Shown here piece after piece: positions 1 through 9,160 of a stretch of 62,212 bases of DNA. The first letter of the stretch is position 1. Every line of letters begins with the position of its first letter. A model generated the notes under the pieces. The model worked only from the letters and a program-made list of their open reading frames with translations. It ran no database searches and was not told the DNA's origin. Position numbers and translations under genes: made by a program. Source of the stretch: Bacteroidota bacterium (GTDB taxonomy: Bacteria > Bacteroidota > Bacteroidia > Chitinophagales > Chitinophagaceae); contig PSRA01000191.1 of assembly GCA_003175695.1 (NCBI GenBank), positions 1 to 62,212 on the forward strand, read 5' to 3'.

Positions 1-197
1 GCGCCTGTCTCCACTGTTCTTGAGCTATCTGACAGGGCAGTTGTTCGCGATAACTTTATGAGTGTACTTCCAGGTCCACTGTTGATTATTCCTTCCACTA
101 CCAAATATCCAAGGTTAGGTGAAGCATAGGGTGACACATAGTGCTCCTTACAGGCAAATACCAGAACGGATAATACATATATCAAATATTTTTTCAT
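1..197 (-). CDS. DUF4249-type outer-membrane lipoprotein, N-terminal part (3' end cut by the window edge)
   Basis: Translating the minus strand from the ATG at 195-197 gives a short basic, hydrophobic leader (MKKYLIYVLSVLVFAC) with a lipobox cysteine at about residue 16, then the sequence LGYLVVEGIINSGPG and a threonine/serine-rich strand. This is the usual start of DUF4249 proteins, lipoproteins that travel with TonB-dependent receptors in Bacteroidota. The start lies 5 bases after the stop of the receptor gene, so it is the third gene of that operon. The remainder of the protein is outside the window. Function beyond association with the receptor is not known to me. Confidence 0.75.
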   Translation of the reverse strand, partial: MKKYLIYVLSVLVFACKEHYVSPYASPNLGYLVVEGIINSGPGSTLIKLSRTTALSDSSRTVETG

Positions 198-202
198 TCT
201 CG

Positions 203-2983
203 CTAAAATCTGATATTAAAACTTACATAGGGTATTGCACTTCCAAAGATCGAAAGCTTATATCCATTTATGCTTCCGTTCTCTGTTACATAATAAACGG
301 AGTAAGCATTTTTCCTTCCTGTAAGATTGTACACGCCAATTGTCCAGGAATTGTGGGTTCTTTGGTACACTTTGTAATTGCCATCAATATTCATCGAAAG
401 ATCTAACCTAAAATAGTCAGGTATTCTATAGGCATTCCTGTCGGCATATAACGTCCTCGGCCCATTTGCATAATAATATCTTCCGATAGGCAATGTAAAC
501 GGCCTGCCGGTACTATAAGTCGCATTCATTGAAACACTAAACCGATGATTGACTTTATAATTTCCGATGATTGTAAAATCATTCGGAATATCGTAGTTGG
601 CAGGGTAATAATTGCCATGATTGATCAGCGCGCCAACTGTTGAGTCATCCATTTTAAGAAAGACTCTTGACCAGGTATAGCTGATCCACCCGTTTAATTT
701 GCCACTGGTTTTCTTTATCAAAAATTCGACACCATAAGCTTTTCCCCAAGTAGGGACAACATCCGTTTCCAGGTGATGATTCATCACCAATTGTGCTCCA
801 CTGGCATAATCGAGGTAATTTTTAATTCTTTTGTAATAGACTTCAACGGAAGTTTCAATTGTATTCGATTTGAAATTTTTATATAATCCAAGTGAAACCT
901 GGTCGCCCCATTGTGGTTTGATATTTGGATCGCTTAATTTCCAAATATCGGTAGGCGCCATTGCCGTTGTGTTGGAGATAAGGTGGATATATTGCGATTG
1001 CGAATTATAACTTCCTTTGATAGAGAACATTTCTGAAAAAGCATATCTGATGGATGCACGAATTTCCGGGTTCGAATAAGTTTTGATGAATTTGCCAGAA
1101 GGATAATTGGTTACTGAAATAATGTTGCCTTCAGTTTTTGGTATACCCGGGGGATAAGTATTGACCATCTGTGGACCGAGATAATTAAACATGGAATAAC
1201 GAAGCCCCACGTCGATGGATAGATTATTATTGAAATTGTGCCGCTCGCTAACAAAAATCGCCGACTCCAATGCTTGTTCAGGGGCGACCTGGTCAGGTGC
1301 AACCACAGACTCTTTGCTAGCCGGTTGATAAGATCCCGGATGTAGTTTGTAATAGATGGAGCTCAGTCCAAAATCAAGCGTATTCTTATTGTCCAGAAAA
1401 TAAGTAAAGATGGTCTTGAAACTGGCCTGGTTAATATCGAAGCTGAGTTTGTAGGCACTATAGGGCACATTATCACTTCCAATACTGTAATCATAACGAT
1501 CATATCCAAGAATAAATAGGCCTGTCAATTTATTGGCGAATACATGCTTCCATTTTAATGAAACATTTTTATTGCTGTACTGATAAGTTGTGTCATTGTT
1601 CAGGTTAAATTTATCGTGACTCAAGTATGCGATCAGGTACAGGCTGTTTTTCTTATTGAACTGGTGGGTAATCCCAAGATTCAGGTCATAAAAAGAAGCC
1701 CGGCTGTTTTTGTATTGGTCGGGAAGAAGGTTCAATAACCAATTCGCATAAGTTGTTCTACCTCCGACAATAAAAGAAGATTTGTCTTTAATGAGTGGCC
1801 CTTCCAGGTTCAACCGACTGGTGAGAAGGCCAATACCTGCTGAACCTTCAATATTCTTTTTATTACCTTCTTTTCCATTAATATTTAAGACTGAAGAAAG
1901 GCGCCCCCCATAACGGGCAGGTATACTGCTTTTGAATAATTCAACATCTTTTACTATTTCTGGATTGAACGAAGAGAACATTCCAAAGAAATGAGATGGG
2001 TTGAAGATCGTCATGTCATTAAACTGGATGAGATTTTGATCCGCAGAGCCTCCCCGGACGTTTAGCCCGGTACTTGCTTCACCAACTGTCTTGACTCCCG
2101 GAAGGGCTGTAATCGCTCTCAGGATATCAGCTTCTCCAAAAACAACCGGTATTTGTTTTATTGTGGTCATATCAATTCTTTGCATGCCCATTTGGGGATT
2201 CCTGACATTATTGATCTTTTGTGCCGTGATGGTCACATTTCGAAGGGTCATAACCATACTTTCCACTTCGATATTAATTTTCCCGTCTCCATGCACCATG
2301 AGGTTTCGACTGATCGGCCTGATTCCCATGCCTTCGATCCGCAAAGTGTTTCTTCCTTTAGGGAGAATGAGTGAAAAATAGCCATATTGATCAGTGACTA
2401 CACTTGTCTTGAGCGACTCTATGAAAATGGAAATGCCCGGGAGTGGCTCTCCTGATTTTAAATCTGTCACATAACCAGCGACGTTAGTTTCGTTGGATTT
2501 CTGGCCTGGTGCGTTGCGATTTCCAATTCCAATAAGTTGTTCGCCTTTCACCGTGACCATATTTTTCCATTCATATTGCGGTTCTGTAGCCGATGAATCG
2601 ATTTTCTTTGATTTAGCTGCAGTTTTTTGACTCGAATCAGTGGCAGCGAGAGGGGAAATAATGCTCGCACCTTTGGTAATGAATACCTGGTTTTCATCGT
2701 CGATGAAATAACTGAATTCGGTTGTTGAAAAAGCTTTGTCAAGAACTTTTTCCAATGGTTCGGCCACCGGGTTGGCACTGATCTTAATGCTGTCTGTGAG
2801 TGCAGGGTCAAAGTAAAAACGAAGGCCAGTCTGCTTTTCAATCTCGGAAACAAATTGTTCCAGGTTGGCCTGATTAAAGGAAGCCGTAATCAGAAATTTC
2901 TTTTTCTGAGCCAGGCTGATTTGACAGCTCGCAATGAACGCCAATAAGATCAAGATTCCAACCGGGAATTTTGCTACAGTCAT
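203..2983 (-). CDS. TonB-dependent receptor with N-terminal STN domain
   Basis: A 926-aa outer-membrane receptor. After a signal peptide (to about residue 25, ending SLAQ) comes a secretin/TonB short N-terminal (STN) domain at about 30-105. A carboxypeptidase-D-like beta-sandwich follows at about 165-250 (NVAGYVTDLKSGEPLPGISI), then a plug at about 260-370 with the motif GLNVRGGSADQNLI, and a 22-strand-type barrel to the end, which closes with aromatic-terminated strands (YVSFNIRF). It overlaps the upstream exported protein gene by 4 bases (ATGA) and is followed 5 bases on by a DUF4249 lipoprotein, so the three are co-transcribed. An STN domain often signals to an anti-sigma factor, but none is present in the window. 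The substrate cannot be told from sequence. Confidence 0.92.
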   Translation of the reverse strand: MTVAKFPVGILILLAFIASCQISLAQKKKFLITASFNQANLEQFVSEIEKQTGLRFYFDPALTDSIKISANPVAEPLEKVLDKAFSTTEFSYFIDDENQVFITKGASIISPLAATDSSQKTAAKSKKIDSSATEPQYEWKNMVTVKGEQLIGIGNRNAPGQKSNETNVAGYVTDLKSGEPLPGISIFIESLKTSVVTDQYGYFSLILPKGRNTLRIEGMGIRPISRNLMVHGDGKINIEVESMVMTLRNVTITAQKINNVRNPQMGMQRIDMTTIKQIPVVFGEADILRAITALPGVKTVGEASTGLNVRGGSADQNLIQFNDMTIFNPSHFFGMFSSFNPEIVKDVELFKSSIPARYGGRLSSVLNINGKEGNKKNIEGSAGIGLLTSRLNLEGPLIKDKSSFIVGGRTTYANWLLNLLPDQYKNSRASFYDLNLGITHQFNKKNSLYLIAYLSHDKFNLNNDTTYQYSNKNVSLKWKHVFANKLTGLFILGYDRYDYSIGSDNVPYSAYKLSFDINQASFKTIFTYFLDNKNTLDFGLSSIYYKLHPGSYQPASKESVVAPDQVAPEQALESAIFVSERHNFNNNLSIDVGLRYSMFNYLGPQMVNTYPPGIPKTEGNIISVTNYPSGKFIKTYSNPEIRASIRYAFSEMFSIKGSYNSQSQYIHLISNTTAMAPTDIWKLSDPNIKPQWGDQVSLGLYKNFKSNTIETSVEVYYKRIKNYLDYASGAQLVMNHHLETDVVPTWGKAYGVEFLIKKTSGKLNGWISYTWSRVFLKMDDSTVGALINHGNYYPANYDIPNDFTIIGNYKVNHRFSVSMNATYSTGRPFTLPIGRYYYANGPRTLYADRNAYRIPDYFRLDLSMNIDGNYKVYQRTHNSWTIGVYNLTGRKNAYSVYYVTENGSINGYKLSIFGSAIPYVSFNIRF

Positions 2984-3714
2984 AGTTTGTCACAATAAGC
3001 AGCTACCTGAACGAGCCAGCCAGCGGGGTCTTTTTTGAAATTCAAATTGTTCCTACTGACAAATTCTTTGATTTCATCTTTATGATCTATGAATAATGCG
3101 TACCATTCGTTTACATTATCGATTGATTGGAAATGACCTGACTTGCGAACAAAATAATTGTCTTTCTGGTCGATTGTTCGGATAACACCCTCTGTCATAT
3201 CCGTTTTTACTAAAACGTGCTTAATCGATTTTCTATAAATTCTGATCTTGCCATTGTAAATCATTTCATAATATCCAGTGGCAAGAGCATTCTTTGATGC
3301 ACTGTCGCTGATCAACCTGACAAATAAATGGTCTCTTATGATAAAGCTGTCTACCTTTTCATCAATTAATCTCACTGCATCGTTATTGTACCAAATTATT
3401 ACCTGGTCTCTCAATTGATCATACTTCATGAACATGTTTTGATATAAGACACCATCATAATAAATGGAAGCGGCCACCGAGTCACTCGTTACGAAATAAG
3501 GAGTTCCTTCCTGGAAGTGATAAGGGTAGTACTCATATTCAACCCCATGATAAATTCCTGCTGCGCGGTTGATTTGCGCATGATAAAGGGAAATGGCATT
3601 GTTGATGGAGGATGAGAGAAATGAAGTATCCTTTGTTTGGCCTTGAGACTTCGTTAAGGCCAATACAGAAATGACAAGCATTATCTGGCAAGAGAAACAC
3701 TTCTTCAAGCTCAT
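2980..3714 (-). CDS. Exported protein of unknown function, first gene of the TonB receptor operon
   Basis: A 244-aa protein with an N-terminal signal peptide (about 1-25, ending SQGQ) and no recognisable catalytic motif. It is rich in aromatic residues and beta-prone (YHGVEYEYYPYHF, IYYDGVLYQNMFM). I recognise the general type only as a hypothetical protein found next to STN-containing receptors and DUF4249 lipoproteins in Bacteroidota. Its stop overlaps the receptor start by 4 bases, which implies translational coupling. A periplasmic or surface accessory role for the receptor is inference from context only. Confidence 0.8.
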   Translation of the reverse strand: MSLKKCFSCQIMLVISVLALTKSQGQTKDTSFLSSSINNAISLYHAQINRAAGIYHGVEYEYYPYHFQEGTPYFVTSDSVAASIYYDGVLYQNMFMKYDQLRDQVIIWYNNDAVRLIDEKVDSFIIRDHLFVRLISDSASKNALATGYYEMIYNGKIRIYRKSIKHVLVKTDMTEGVIRTIDQKDNYFVRKSGHFQSIDNVNEWYALFIDHKDEIKEFVSRNNLNFKKDPAGWLVQVAAYCDKL

Positions 3715-3885
3715 AAGTAGTTAAATAAATATAAATTATTTTTCTTAGATGGTGATTGGGATTATTTGAGCGGATGAATAGCATAGGTTGACAGTAGCAG
3801 TTGTTACTCTTTTGTTCTAAATTGGTTTGGAATTTCTAAATCGGGCTTAAGCACTGAATGCGGCCAACTGTTAACTTCTAAGCAA

Positions 3886-4275
3886 ATGGATTTTCCCAAA
3901 GACAAGCAGATCTTCGAAGGCGAGATAGCCAGTTATTGGCTGGAAGACGATGGTATTTTAGTTTCTGTATCGAAGAATCCAATGCGGACCATTGCTAACC
4001 TCACTGAAAATATCAAATTAGTAAAGCAAATCACTAACAACAGGATTCCACCATTGCTTATTTACCTTAGCAATTCCCCGGTTCCCGACAAGGCGACGAG
4101 AAAGTTTGCATCTGAACAATTGCCGAATCTTTATAAGGCAATGGCGATGGTTTCCAAGCCCGGCCTGGCAAAATTCATTATGAATATCTTGTTTCGATTT
4201 AAGCCACCTCCAATTCCGATGAAGAGTTTCGATAACGATGTTGATGCGCGGGAATGGTTGAAGCATTATGTTTAG
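3886..4275 (+). CDS. Small STAS/SpoIIAA-like protein (DUF7793-like)
   Basis: A 129-aa soluble protein with no signal peptide. The pattern of a short beta hairpin (IASYWLEDDGILVSVSK), a helix, a strand with a proline-rich turn (IPPLLIYLSNSPVPDKATRKF) and a helical C-terminus resembles the SpoIIAA/STAS-like proteins common in Bacteroidota, which are often annotated DUF7793. Such proteins are thought to act as small regulatory partners, but no partner gene is adjacent. It is divergent from the uptake operon and followed by a hairpin repeat. The family assignment is by pattern, not by search. Confidence 0.8.
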   Translation: MDFPKDKQIFEGEIASYWLEDDGILVSVSKNPMRTIANLTENIKLVKQITNNRIPPLLIYLSNSPVPDKATRKFASEQLPNLYKAMAMVSKPGLAKFIMNILFRFKPPPIPMKSFDNDVDAREWLKHYV

Positions 4276-4298
4276 ATCATTCCAGTCTTCGGAGAATT

Positions 4299-4330
4299 GT
4301 TAAACCACAGAGAAACTTCTCTTTGTTAAG
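4299..4330. repeat. Hairpin repeat, copy 1 of 7
   Basis: The sequence TTAAACCACAGAGAA is followed after two bases by TTCTCTTTGTTAA, an imperfect palindrome. It starts 24 bases after the stop of the STAS-like gene. The core AACCACAGAG is shared with copies near 7265, 14460 and 27925. Confidence 0.65.
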
Positions 4331-4422
4331 CAAAAATCCAGCTACTGAAGCAGTTAAGTTACCAATTCTTTCTTGATTAACTTTATATTGGGAAGTATAC
4401 TCTCAATATAAAAATCGGTATT

Positions 4423-5325
4423 ATGCAAGAAGACCACTCCAATCTAATTCATCGCAGAAAATTCATCAGGACTGCCGGTATCGGGTTAATGGGAACTGCG
4501 CTCATTAAGAATGCATGGAATGAAAATATTTTTTCAGCTTCCCCAGCGAAAATTGGCTTGCAGCTATACACCGTTAGAGACCAAATCAAGGAAAATGTCG
4601 AAAAAACATTACACAGAGTTGCCGAGTATGGTTTTCGCGGGGTCGAAACGGCTTTCTGGCCCGAACATGTTTCCATAGCGAAGGCCGGAAAATATTTGAA
4701 AGACGCGGGTTTGTCAGTTTGCTCGGCTCATATTGAATTACCCATTGATGATAAGAAGAAAACTGATATGCTGGCTGCCGCCGAAGCATATGGTTGCAAG
4801 CGAATGATATGGCATGGGTGGCCGGAAGATAAAAGGTATAGCTCGCTGGATGGCACCAAAGAACTGGCAGATATCTATAATCAATCCTACACTTTTGCAA
4901 AATCACATGGTTTAGATTTCGGATTGCATAATCATTGGTGGGAGTACAGAAATAAAGTGGATGGTGGGTATGTTTACCAGGTTTTGCTTGAGAGGGTAGA
5001 CCCTGGCATTTTCTTCGAGATCGATACGTATTGGGTTAAAGTAGCAGGTCATGATCCTGCAAAGATTGTAGGTGAATTCGGTAATCGTGCCAAGTATTTG
5101 CATATAAAAGATGGTCCCGCAAAATGGAACGATAATTTGCCTGCCGACAATCCCGATCCCATGGTGGCCGTAGGTAAAGGCACACAGAATTTTCCTGCCA
5201 TTGTAAAAGCGGCTAAAGGTAACACGGAGTGGATGATTGTGGAAATGGATAAGACGGCTTCGGATATATTTGCAGCTATACAGGACAGTTATGATTACCT
5301 GACAAAAAATGGTTTGGCTGAATGA
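4423..5325 (+). CDS. Tat-exported sugar phosphate isomerase/epimerase-like TIM-barrel protein
   Basis: A 300-aa protein with a twin-arginine leader (HRRKFIRTAGIGLMGTALI, residues about 10-28), so it is probably exported folded. The rest is an AP-endonuclease-2/xylose-isomerase-like TIM barrel: IGLQLYTVRD starts the barrel, GFRGVETAF, SAHIELP, GLHNHWWEY and FFEIDTYWVKVAGHDP carry the usual metal-binding Glu, His and Asp, and YLHIKDGP closes the active site. Members act on sugars or sugar-derived keto acids, but the substrate is not predictable here. It stands alone between a hairpin repeat and a convergent PAP2 gene. Confidence 0.9.
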   Translation: MQEDHSNLIHRRKFIRTAGIGLMGTALIKNAWNENIFSASPAKIGLQLYTVRDQIKENVEKTLHRVAEYGFRGVETAFWPEHVSIAKAGKYLKDAGLSVCSAHIELPIDDKKKTDMLAAAEAYGCKRMIWHGWPEDKRYSSLDGTKELADIYNQSYTFAKSHGLDFGLHNHWWEYRNKVDGGYVYQVLLERVDPGIFFEIDTYWVKVAGHDPAKIVGEFGNRAKYLHIKDGPAKWNDNLPADNPDPMVAVGKGTQNFPAIVKAAKGNTEWMIVEMDKTASDIFAAIQDSYDYLTKNGLAE

Positions 5326-5427
5326 GTTGACGGTTAACAGCGTTTAATTAATCTAAGGTGGTTAGATAGTAGATTTAATCAATAAGCTTTGAATAATAGA
5401 ACTGTCAACTAATTTTGAGTGAAACGT

Positions 5428-6249
5428 TCAAAAAAGATGCACCAATGCTAAACCATAAGATCCGTTGTAAGTTGGCATGACCAAAGTATTCATCTGTTTG
5501 TTTTTCGAAAAGAGTCGCTTAATCTTCGGATACAGCCAATAGGTGAGTTTCGTTGACGCCATCCCAAATCCTGCTCCTGCTACCACATCATGAAACCAAT
5601 GCTTATCATTGTAAATACGCAGAAATCCCACAGATGTGGCGACCGCATACCCGGCAACGCCGTACCAGGGCGATTTGTCTTTGTATTCCTGGTATAAAAA
5701 CTCTGCTGATACAAAAGCCTGGGTAGTATGGCCTGATGGAAATGAATAGTAGTCTGATCCATCCGGCCTGAGCTCATGGGTCCAGTTTTTTAATACAAAT
5801 ACAACCGAATTGGAGATTACGCTGGACATCACATAAATCAGGCTGCGGTCTACGAAATTATTCTTCGCTTTAATACCTACAAGGTCCAACCCATATACAG
5901 CTACTGCTGGAACAAATTGTAGGTAATTGTCAATATGCGTTTGTGGATGTGACACTTCTTCTTGGATAGATTCATCCAGGTCGAGAGTAGGATCCAACCT
6001 GTAAGCGACAAAACCATAAGCAATCAGGACTCCAGGAATAATGAATGATTTGACCGGGAATTTTTCCGGGGCTACTGAGTCTTTTCGATAAAAGTGAAGG
6101 CCGTTCCAGTAGTGGGGAGTACGACTATAGAGTGAATCTGCATTTGGTTTCCTGGCAGAAAGTTGAAATTGAGCGTTCGCAAATTGAGAAAATAACAGGG
6201 ACGAAATAAGGACAAAATTCAGGCGCATAGAGTGATGAGACGCAAACAT
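5428..6249 (-). CDS. PAP2-family phosphatase, exported/membrane
   Basis: A 273-aa protein carrying all three PAP2 signature motifs: KNWTHELRP (KX6RP), FPSGHTT (PSGH) and RIYNDKHWFHD (RX5HX3D). An N-terminal signal peptide is visible. If translation begins at the internal Met 8 (about 6228), the leader MRLNFVLISSLLFSQFANA is cleaner, so that is an alternative start. PAP2 enzymes in this context dephosphorylate lipid phosphates such as undecaprenyl pyrophosphate or phosphatidic acid. The catalytic histidines are intact. It is convergent with the TIM-barrel gene. Confidence 0.92.
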   Translation of the reverse strand: MFASHHSMRLNFVLISSLLFSQFANAQFQLSARKPNADSLYSRTPHYWNGLHFYRKDSVAPEKFPVKSFIIPGVLIAYGFVAYRLDPTLDLDESIQEEVSHPQTHIDNYLQFVPAVAVYGLDLVGIKAKNNFVDRSLIYVMSSVISNSVVFVLKNWTHELRPDGSDYYSFPSGHTTQAFVSAEFLYQEYKDKSPWYGVAGYAVATSVGFLRIYNDKHWFHDVVAGAGFGMASTKLTYWLYPKIKRLFSKNKQMNTLVMPTYNGSYGLALVHLF

Positions 6250-6436
6250 ACACTAATTAACAAGGTGCTTAACAGGTTTTTTCTATACAAACAGATTTTG
6301 CCCTGTGAAATAATCTTCATTAGGATGCCGCTTTTTTCACACACGGACACATAATGTAGATTGGTAGACATGGGAAGGTTTTAATTCAATTTTGCAGGCC
6401 CGCTTCTGGTATGCGCAGGCTGCTAACCTTGCACAT

Positions 6437-6865
6437 TCACAACCTTTCTCTGCTTGTACCAAGCGGTACGTTGGGGGTGGCGTCTCTGCGTGATATGATA
6501 AGATAAATCAATAACAATGTCAACGCAAAATCCAAGCGATACTCATGTGCAAAAGCCCAAAAGCCTTGCTTCATCAATAATGGCAATTTTGTAGTAAAGA
6601 AAGCAACAATCATTATAATGAATAATGGGATGGCGGCAATCCTCACGTATATCCCAAACAATATCATCGTTCCGCAAATAATTTCAAAAGCCCCGGTGAA
6701 ATAAGCCCAAAATGAAGCATGCCCGATACCGATCTTTACAAACCTGCCGGCTCCCAAATCATTTGGAAAAATATATTTCTGTATTCCTTCGGAGAGAAAG
6801 ATGAGACCTACTACCAACCGGCAGGTAATGGTCCACAGATTTCGTGCTTGTTGGAAATTGCTCAA
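6437..6865 (-). CDS. DoxX-family integral membrane protein
   Basis: A 142-aa, four-helix membrane protein. The N-terminal segment TCRLVVGLIFLSEGIQKYIFP, the GAFEIICGTMILFGIYVRIAAIPL stretch and the C-terminal YRLDFALTLLLIYLIISR helix match the DoxX pattern. DoxX proteins are implicated in redox or thiol homeostasis or act as quinol-related membrane subunits, but the function of single members is usually unknown. It is transcribed alone. Confidence 0.88.
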   Translation of the reverse strand: MSNFQQARNLWTITCRLVVGLIFLSEGIQKYIFPNDLGAGRFVKIGIGHASFWAYFTGAFEIICGTMILFGIYVRIAAIPLFIIMIVAFFTTKLPLLMKQGFWAFAHEYRLDFALTLLLIYLIISRRDATPNVPLGTSRERL

Positions 6866-7044
6866 AGGTTAATTTATTGCAGCAAATGAGCAGCATTCAG
6901 TAAATAAATTTAATGATAAGATTTAAAAGTATATCCTAATCGTTTGTGAACGGTTCCTTTTCTTGGAATCTCCTCGTTTTTAAACGCCCATCATGCTGTT
7001 TTGGAAATTGAATTAAATTTGAATGTATTTCAAAACACTTTACG

Positions 7045-7227
7045 ATGAAAAAGCTTCGCATTTTCCTGGTTACGTTTTGTTGGATATTGACTCTTGAAGT
7101 TATCTTAATTGATCTGGGCGTTAGATCTGATTGGGGTGTGTGGGGAAAATATGTTGTCGCTTTAGTTTTTGCTGCTTTGTGGACTTTCCTGTTTCAGCGG
7201 AGGCTTCAGAGGGAGAGAGCTTCTTAA
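7045..7227 (+). CDS. Small two-helix membrane protein
   Basis: A 60-aa protein with two hydrophobic helices (about 4-24 and 33-50) and a strongly basic tail (FQRRLQRERAS), which suggests a small inner-membrane protein with the tail inside. A TAnnTTTG-like box (TAAATTTG) lies at 7014-7021, 24 bases before the ATG, without a well-placed upstream element. I do not recognise a family. Composition and the basic tail argue for a real gene, but its shortness keeps confidence moderate. Confidence 0.6.
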   Translation: MKKLRIFLVTFCWILTLEVILIDLGVRSDWGVWGKYVVALVFAALWTFLFQRRLQRERAS

Positions 7228-7642
7228 AGTTATTAATGATTCGAACTCGCTAATTGGCGAAGATTTGTTTGACCACAGGACGCAGAGAAAACACAGAGAG
7301 CTTCTGCGTTTCCGTTGTTAAACAAAAGCCTCAGCATTTGAGACTGTATGAAATGCGCAAGAATCACCATCAATTTCATACTCGCTTAACGGTTAAATGA
7401 CCTCAAAACACCGTCAAAAACTCTCCCGGCAGACATTTAGTGTAGCTTTGTTAATACAAGAAATTCCTATTTACTGAATTGAATTTTGATGTCCCCGCAG
7501 CGCCTCGATGAGGGGGTAGGTAGTGGCTCATTACATTGAGTTGTTTGAAAAGATTTCAGGTTGGCTCTTGCGGCACTCCAACAATTTGATTCTCGCTTGA
7601 TCAAAATAATCACTGAAATCTATTATCGCAAAAATAAAACAC
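7228..7642. other. 415-base intergenic region
   Basis: It contains hairpin repeat copy 2 in its first 100 bases and an isolated TAGCTTTG box at 7443-7450 that could be the -7 element of the aspA promoter, although no TTG was found at the right distance upstream. I see no open frame with protein-like composition in the rest. Confidence 0.5.
7265..7324. repeat. Hairpin repeat, copy 2 of 7
   Basis: It begins TTTGACCACAGGACGCAGAG and closes with CTTCTGCGTTTCCG followed by TTGTTAAAC, forming an imperfect palindrome of about 60 bases. It starts 38 bases after the stop of the 60-aa gene. Confidence 0.65.
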
Positions 7643-9124
7643 ATGAAAATTTTAAAATTCAAAATCTTAGCCTGCGTGAGCTTGCTATTTTTCCAGACTA
7701 ATCTTTTCGCGCAACAAACACGCGTTGAAAGAGATTTGCTGGGAGAAAAGCAAATTGATAACAGTGCTTATTATGGAGTGCAAACTGCCCGGGCACTCGA
7801 GAATTTTCAGATCAGTGGTGTTCCTACGAAGTTTTATCCGGATTATGTAAAAGCCTATGCCATGGTAAAACTGGCAGCAGCTCGTGCCAACACACAAGTG
7901 GGGCGAATGAAGCCTGAAACGCTGGCTGCCATTGAAAAGGCCTGCCAGGCTATCATGGATGGCAAATACCACGACCAGTTTCTGGTCGACATGTACCAGG
8001 GTGGTGCAGGCACATCTGCTAACATGAATGCCAATGAAGTGATCGCAAATGTTGCCCTTGAGCTCAGTGGGCATAAAAAAGGCGAGTACAATATCATTGA
8101 ACCTCATGATGATTTGAATATGGGTCAATCTACCAATGATGTATATCCGACTGCAATCCACGTAGCCTTGCTGCTTCACAATGATAAAGTAGTGAGAGAA
8201 GCAAGAGCCTTGGCAGCTGCCTTTCATAAAAAAGGAGATCAGTTTAAAACTGTGCTGAAAATGGGACGGACAGAAGGCCAGGATGCGGTACCCATGACCG
8301 TTGGCCAGGAATTCAATGCATTCGGTTACCAGCTTGACGCCGCAATTGATGCACTGGTTAAATCGGAATCCTATTTATATGAGGTGAACATGGGTGCTAC
8401 CGCCATTGGCACGGGCATTACAGCATCACCAGGATATGCAGAGAAATGTGTAGCTGAACTTGCAAAAATTACCGGAAAACCAATGGTGTTGGCTCACGAC
8501 CTGGTAGCAGCCACATCCAGCATGCAGGCTTTTGTCATGTTTTCCGCAGCACTGAAAAATTTCGCCGTGACGCTATCCAAGATAAACAGTGACCTTATAT
8601 TTCTTACCACTGGTCCGCGCACAGGAATATTTGAGATCAATCTTCCCGCTCTTCAACCTGGTTCTTCGATTATGCCCGGTAAAGTAAACCCGGTCATGCC
8701 AGAGTTGATGAATGAAATATGTTATAAGGCAATAGGAAATGACGTTACCGTATCCGTTGCATCACGCGACGGTCTTCTTCAGCTTAATGCTTACGAGCCC
8801 GTAGTTGCGATCGCAATCATGGAAACACAGGGTTTGTTTTATAAAGCCCTTCCATTGTTCCGAACAAATTGTATAGATGGCATTACTATCAATGAAAAAG
8901 TATTGCAGAACTATATGAACCGTAGCGTGGGTATTGTTACCGCTTTGAATCCTGTGCTGGGATATGAAAAAACGACTGAGTTGGCAAAAGAGGCATTGGA
9001 TTCAGGTAAAGGTATTCTTGAATTGATTCGTGAGAAGAAATTGTTGACAGACAAACAAATCAAGGATTTACTTGATCCGGTAAAACTTACGTCACCTACA
9101 GGCCCAACCAAACTTGTCGAATAA
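7643..9124 (+). CDS. aspA: Aspartate ammonia-lyase with an export signal
   Basis: A 493-aa member of the fumarase/aspartase superfamily that converts L-aspartate to fumarate and ammonia. The body starts at about residue 28 (VERDLLGEKQ) and contains the substrate-binding HDDLNMGQSTNDVYPTA region and the flexible catalytic loop signature GSSIMPGKVNPVMPE, with the catalytic serine in the SS pair. Unlike textbook cytoplasmic aspartase it carries a clear signal peptide (MKILKFKILACVSLLFF to about residue 23), so it is predicted to be periplasmic. It is 36 bases upstream of a secreted-type asparaginase, which makes its substrate. Aspartase is preferred over fumarase because of the neighbour. Confidence 0.93.
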   Translation: MKILKFKILACVSLLFFQTNLFAQQTRVERDLLGEKQIDNSAYYGVQTARALENFQISGVPTKFYPDYVKAYAMVKLAAARANTQVGRMKPETLAAIEKACQAIMDGKYHDQFLVDMYQGGAGTSANMNANEVIANVALELSGHKKGEYNIIEPHDDLNMGQSTNDVYPTAIHVALLLHNDKVVREARALAAAFHKKGDQFKTVLKMGRTEGQDAVPMTVGQEFNAFGYQLDAAIDALVKSESYLYEVNMGATAIGTGITASPGYAEKCVAELAKITGKPMVLAHDLVAATSSMQAFVMFSAALKNFAVTLSKINSDLIFLTTGPRTGIFEINLPALQPGSSIMPGKVNPVMPELMNEICYKAIGNDVTVSVASRDGLLQLNAYEPVVAIAIMETQGLFYKALPLFRTNCIDGITINEKVLQNYMNRSVGIVTALNPVLGYEKTTELAKEALDSGKGILELIREKKLLTDKQIKDLLDPVKLTSPTGPTKLVE

Positions 9125-9160
9125 AACAAATTGCATCACTACTTATTAAATAAATAAATC

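Noticed and set aside
5325-5410. Inverted repeat AGTTGACGGTT / AACTGTCAACT between convergent genes
   Set aside because: One mismatch in 11 bases, arms over 60 bases apart and no T-run; not strong enough for a terminator call.
7643-9124. Fumarase class II instead of aspartase
   Set aside because: The two families share the GSSIMPGKVNP signature; the adjacent secreted asparaginase and the overall sequence pattern favour aspartase, although an assay would decide.
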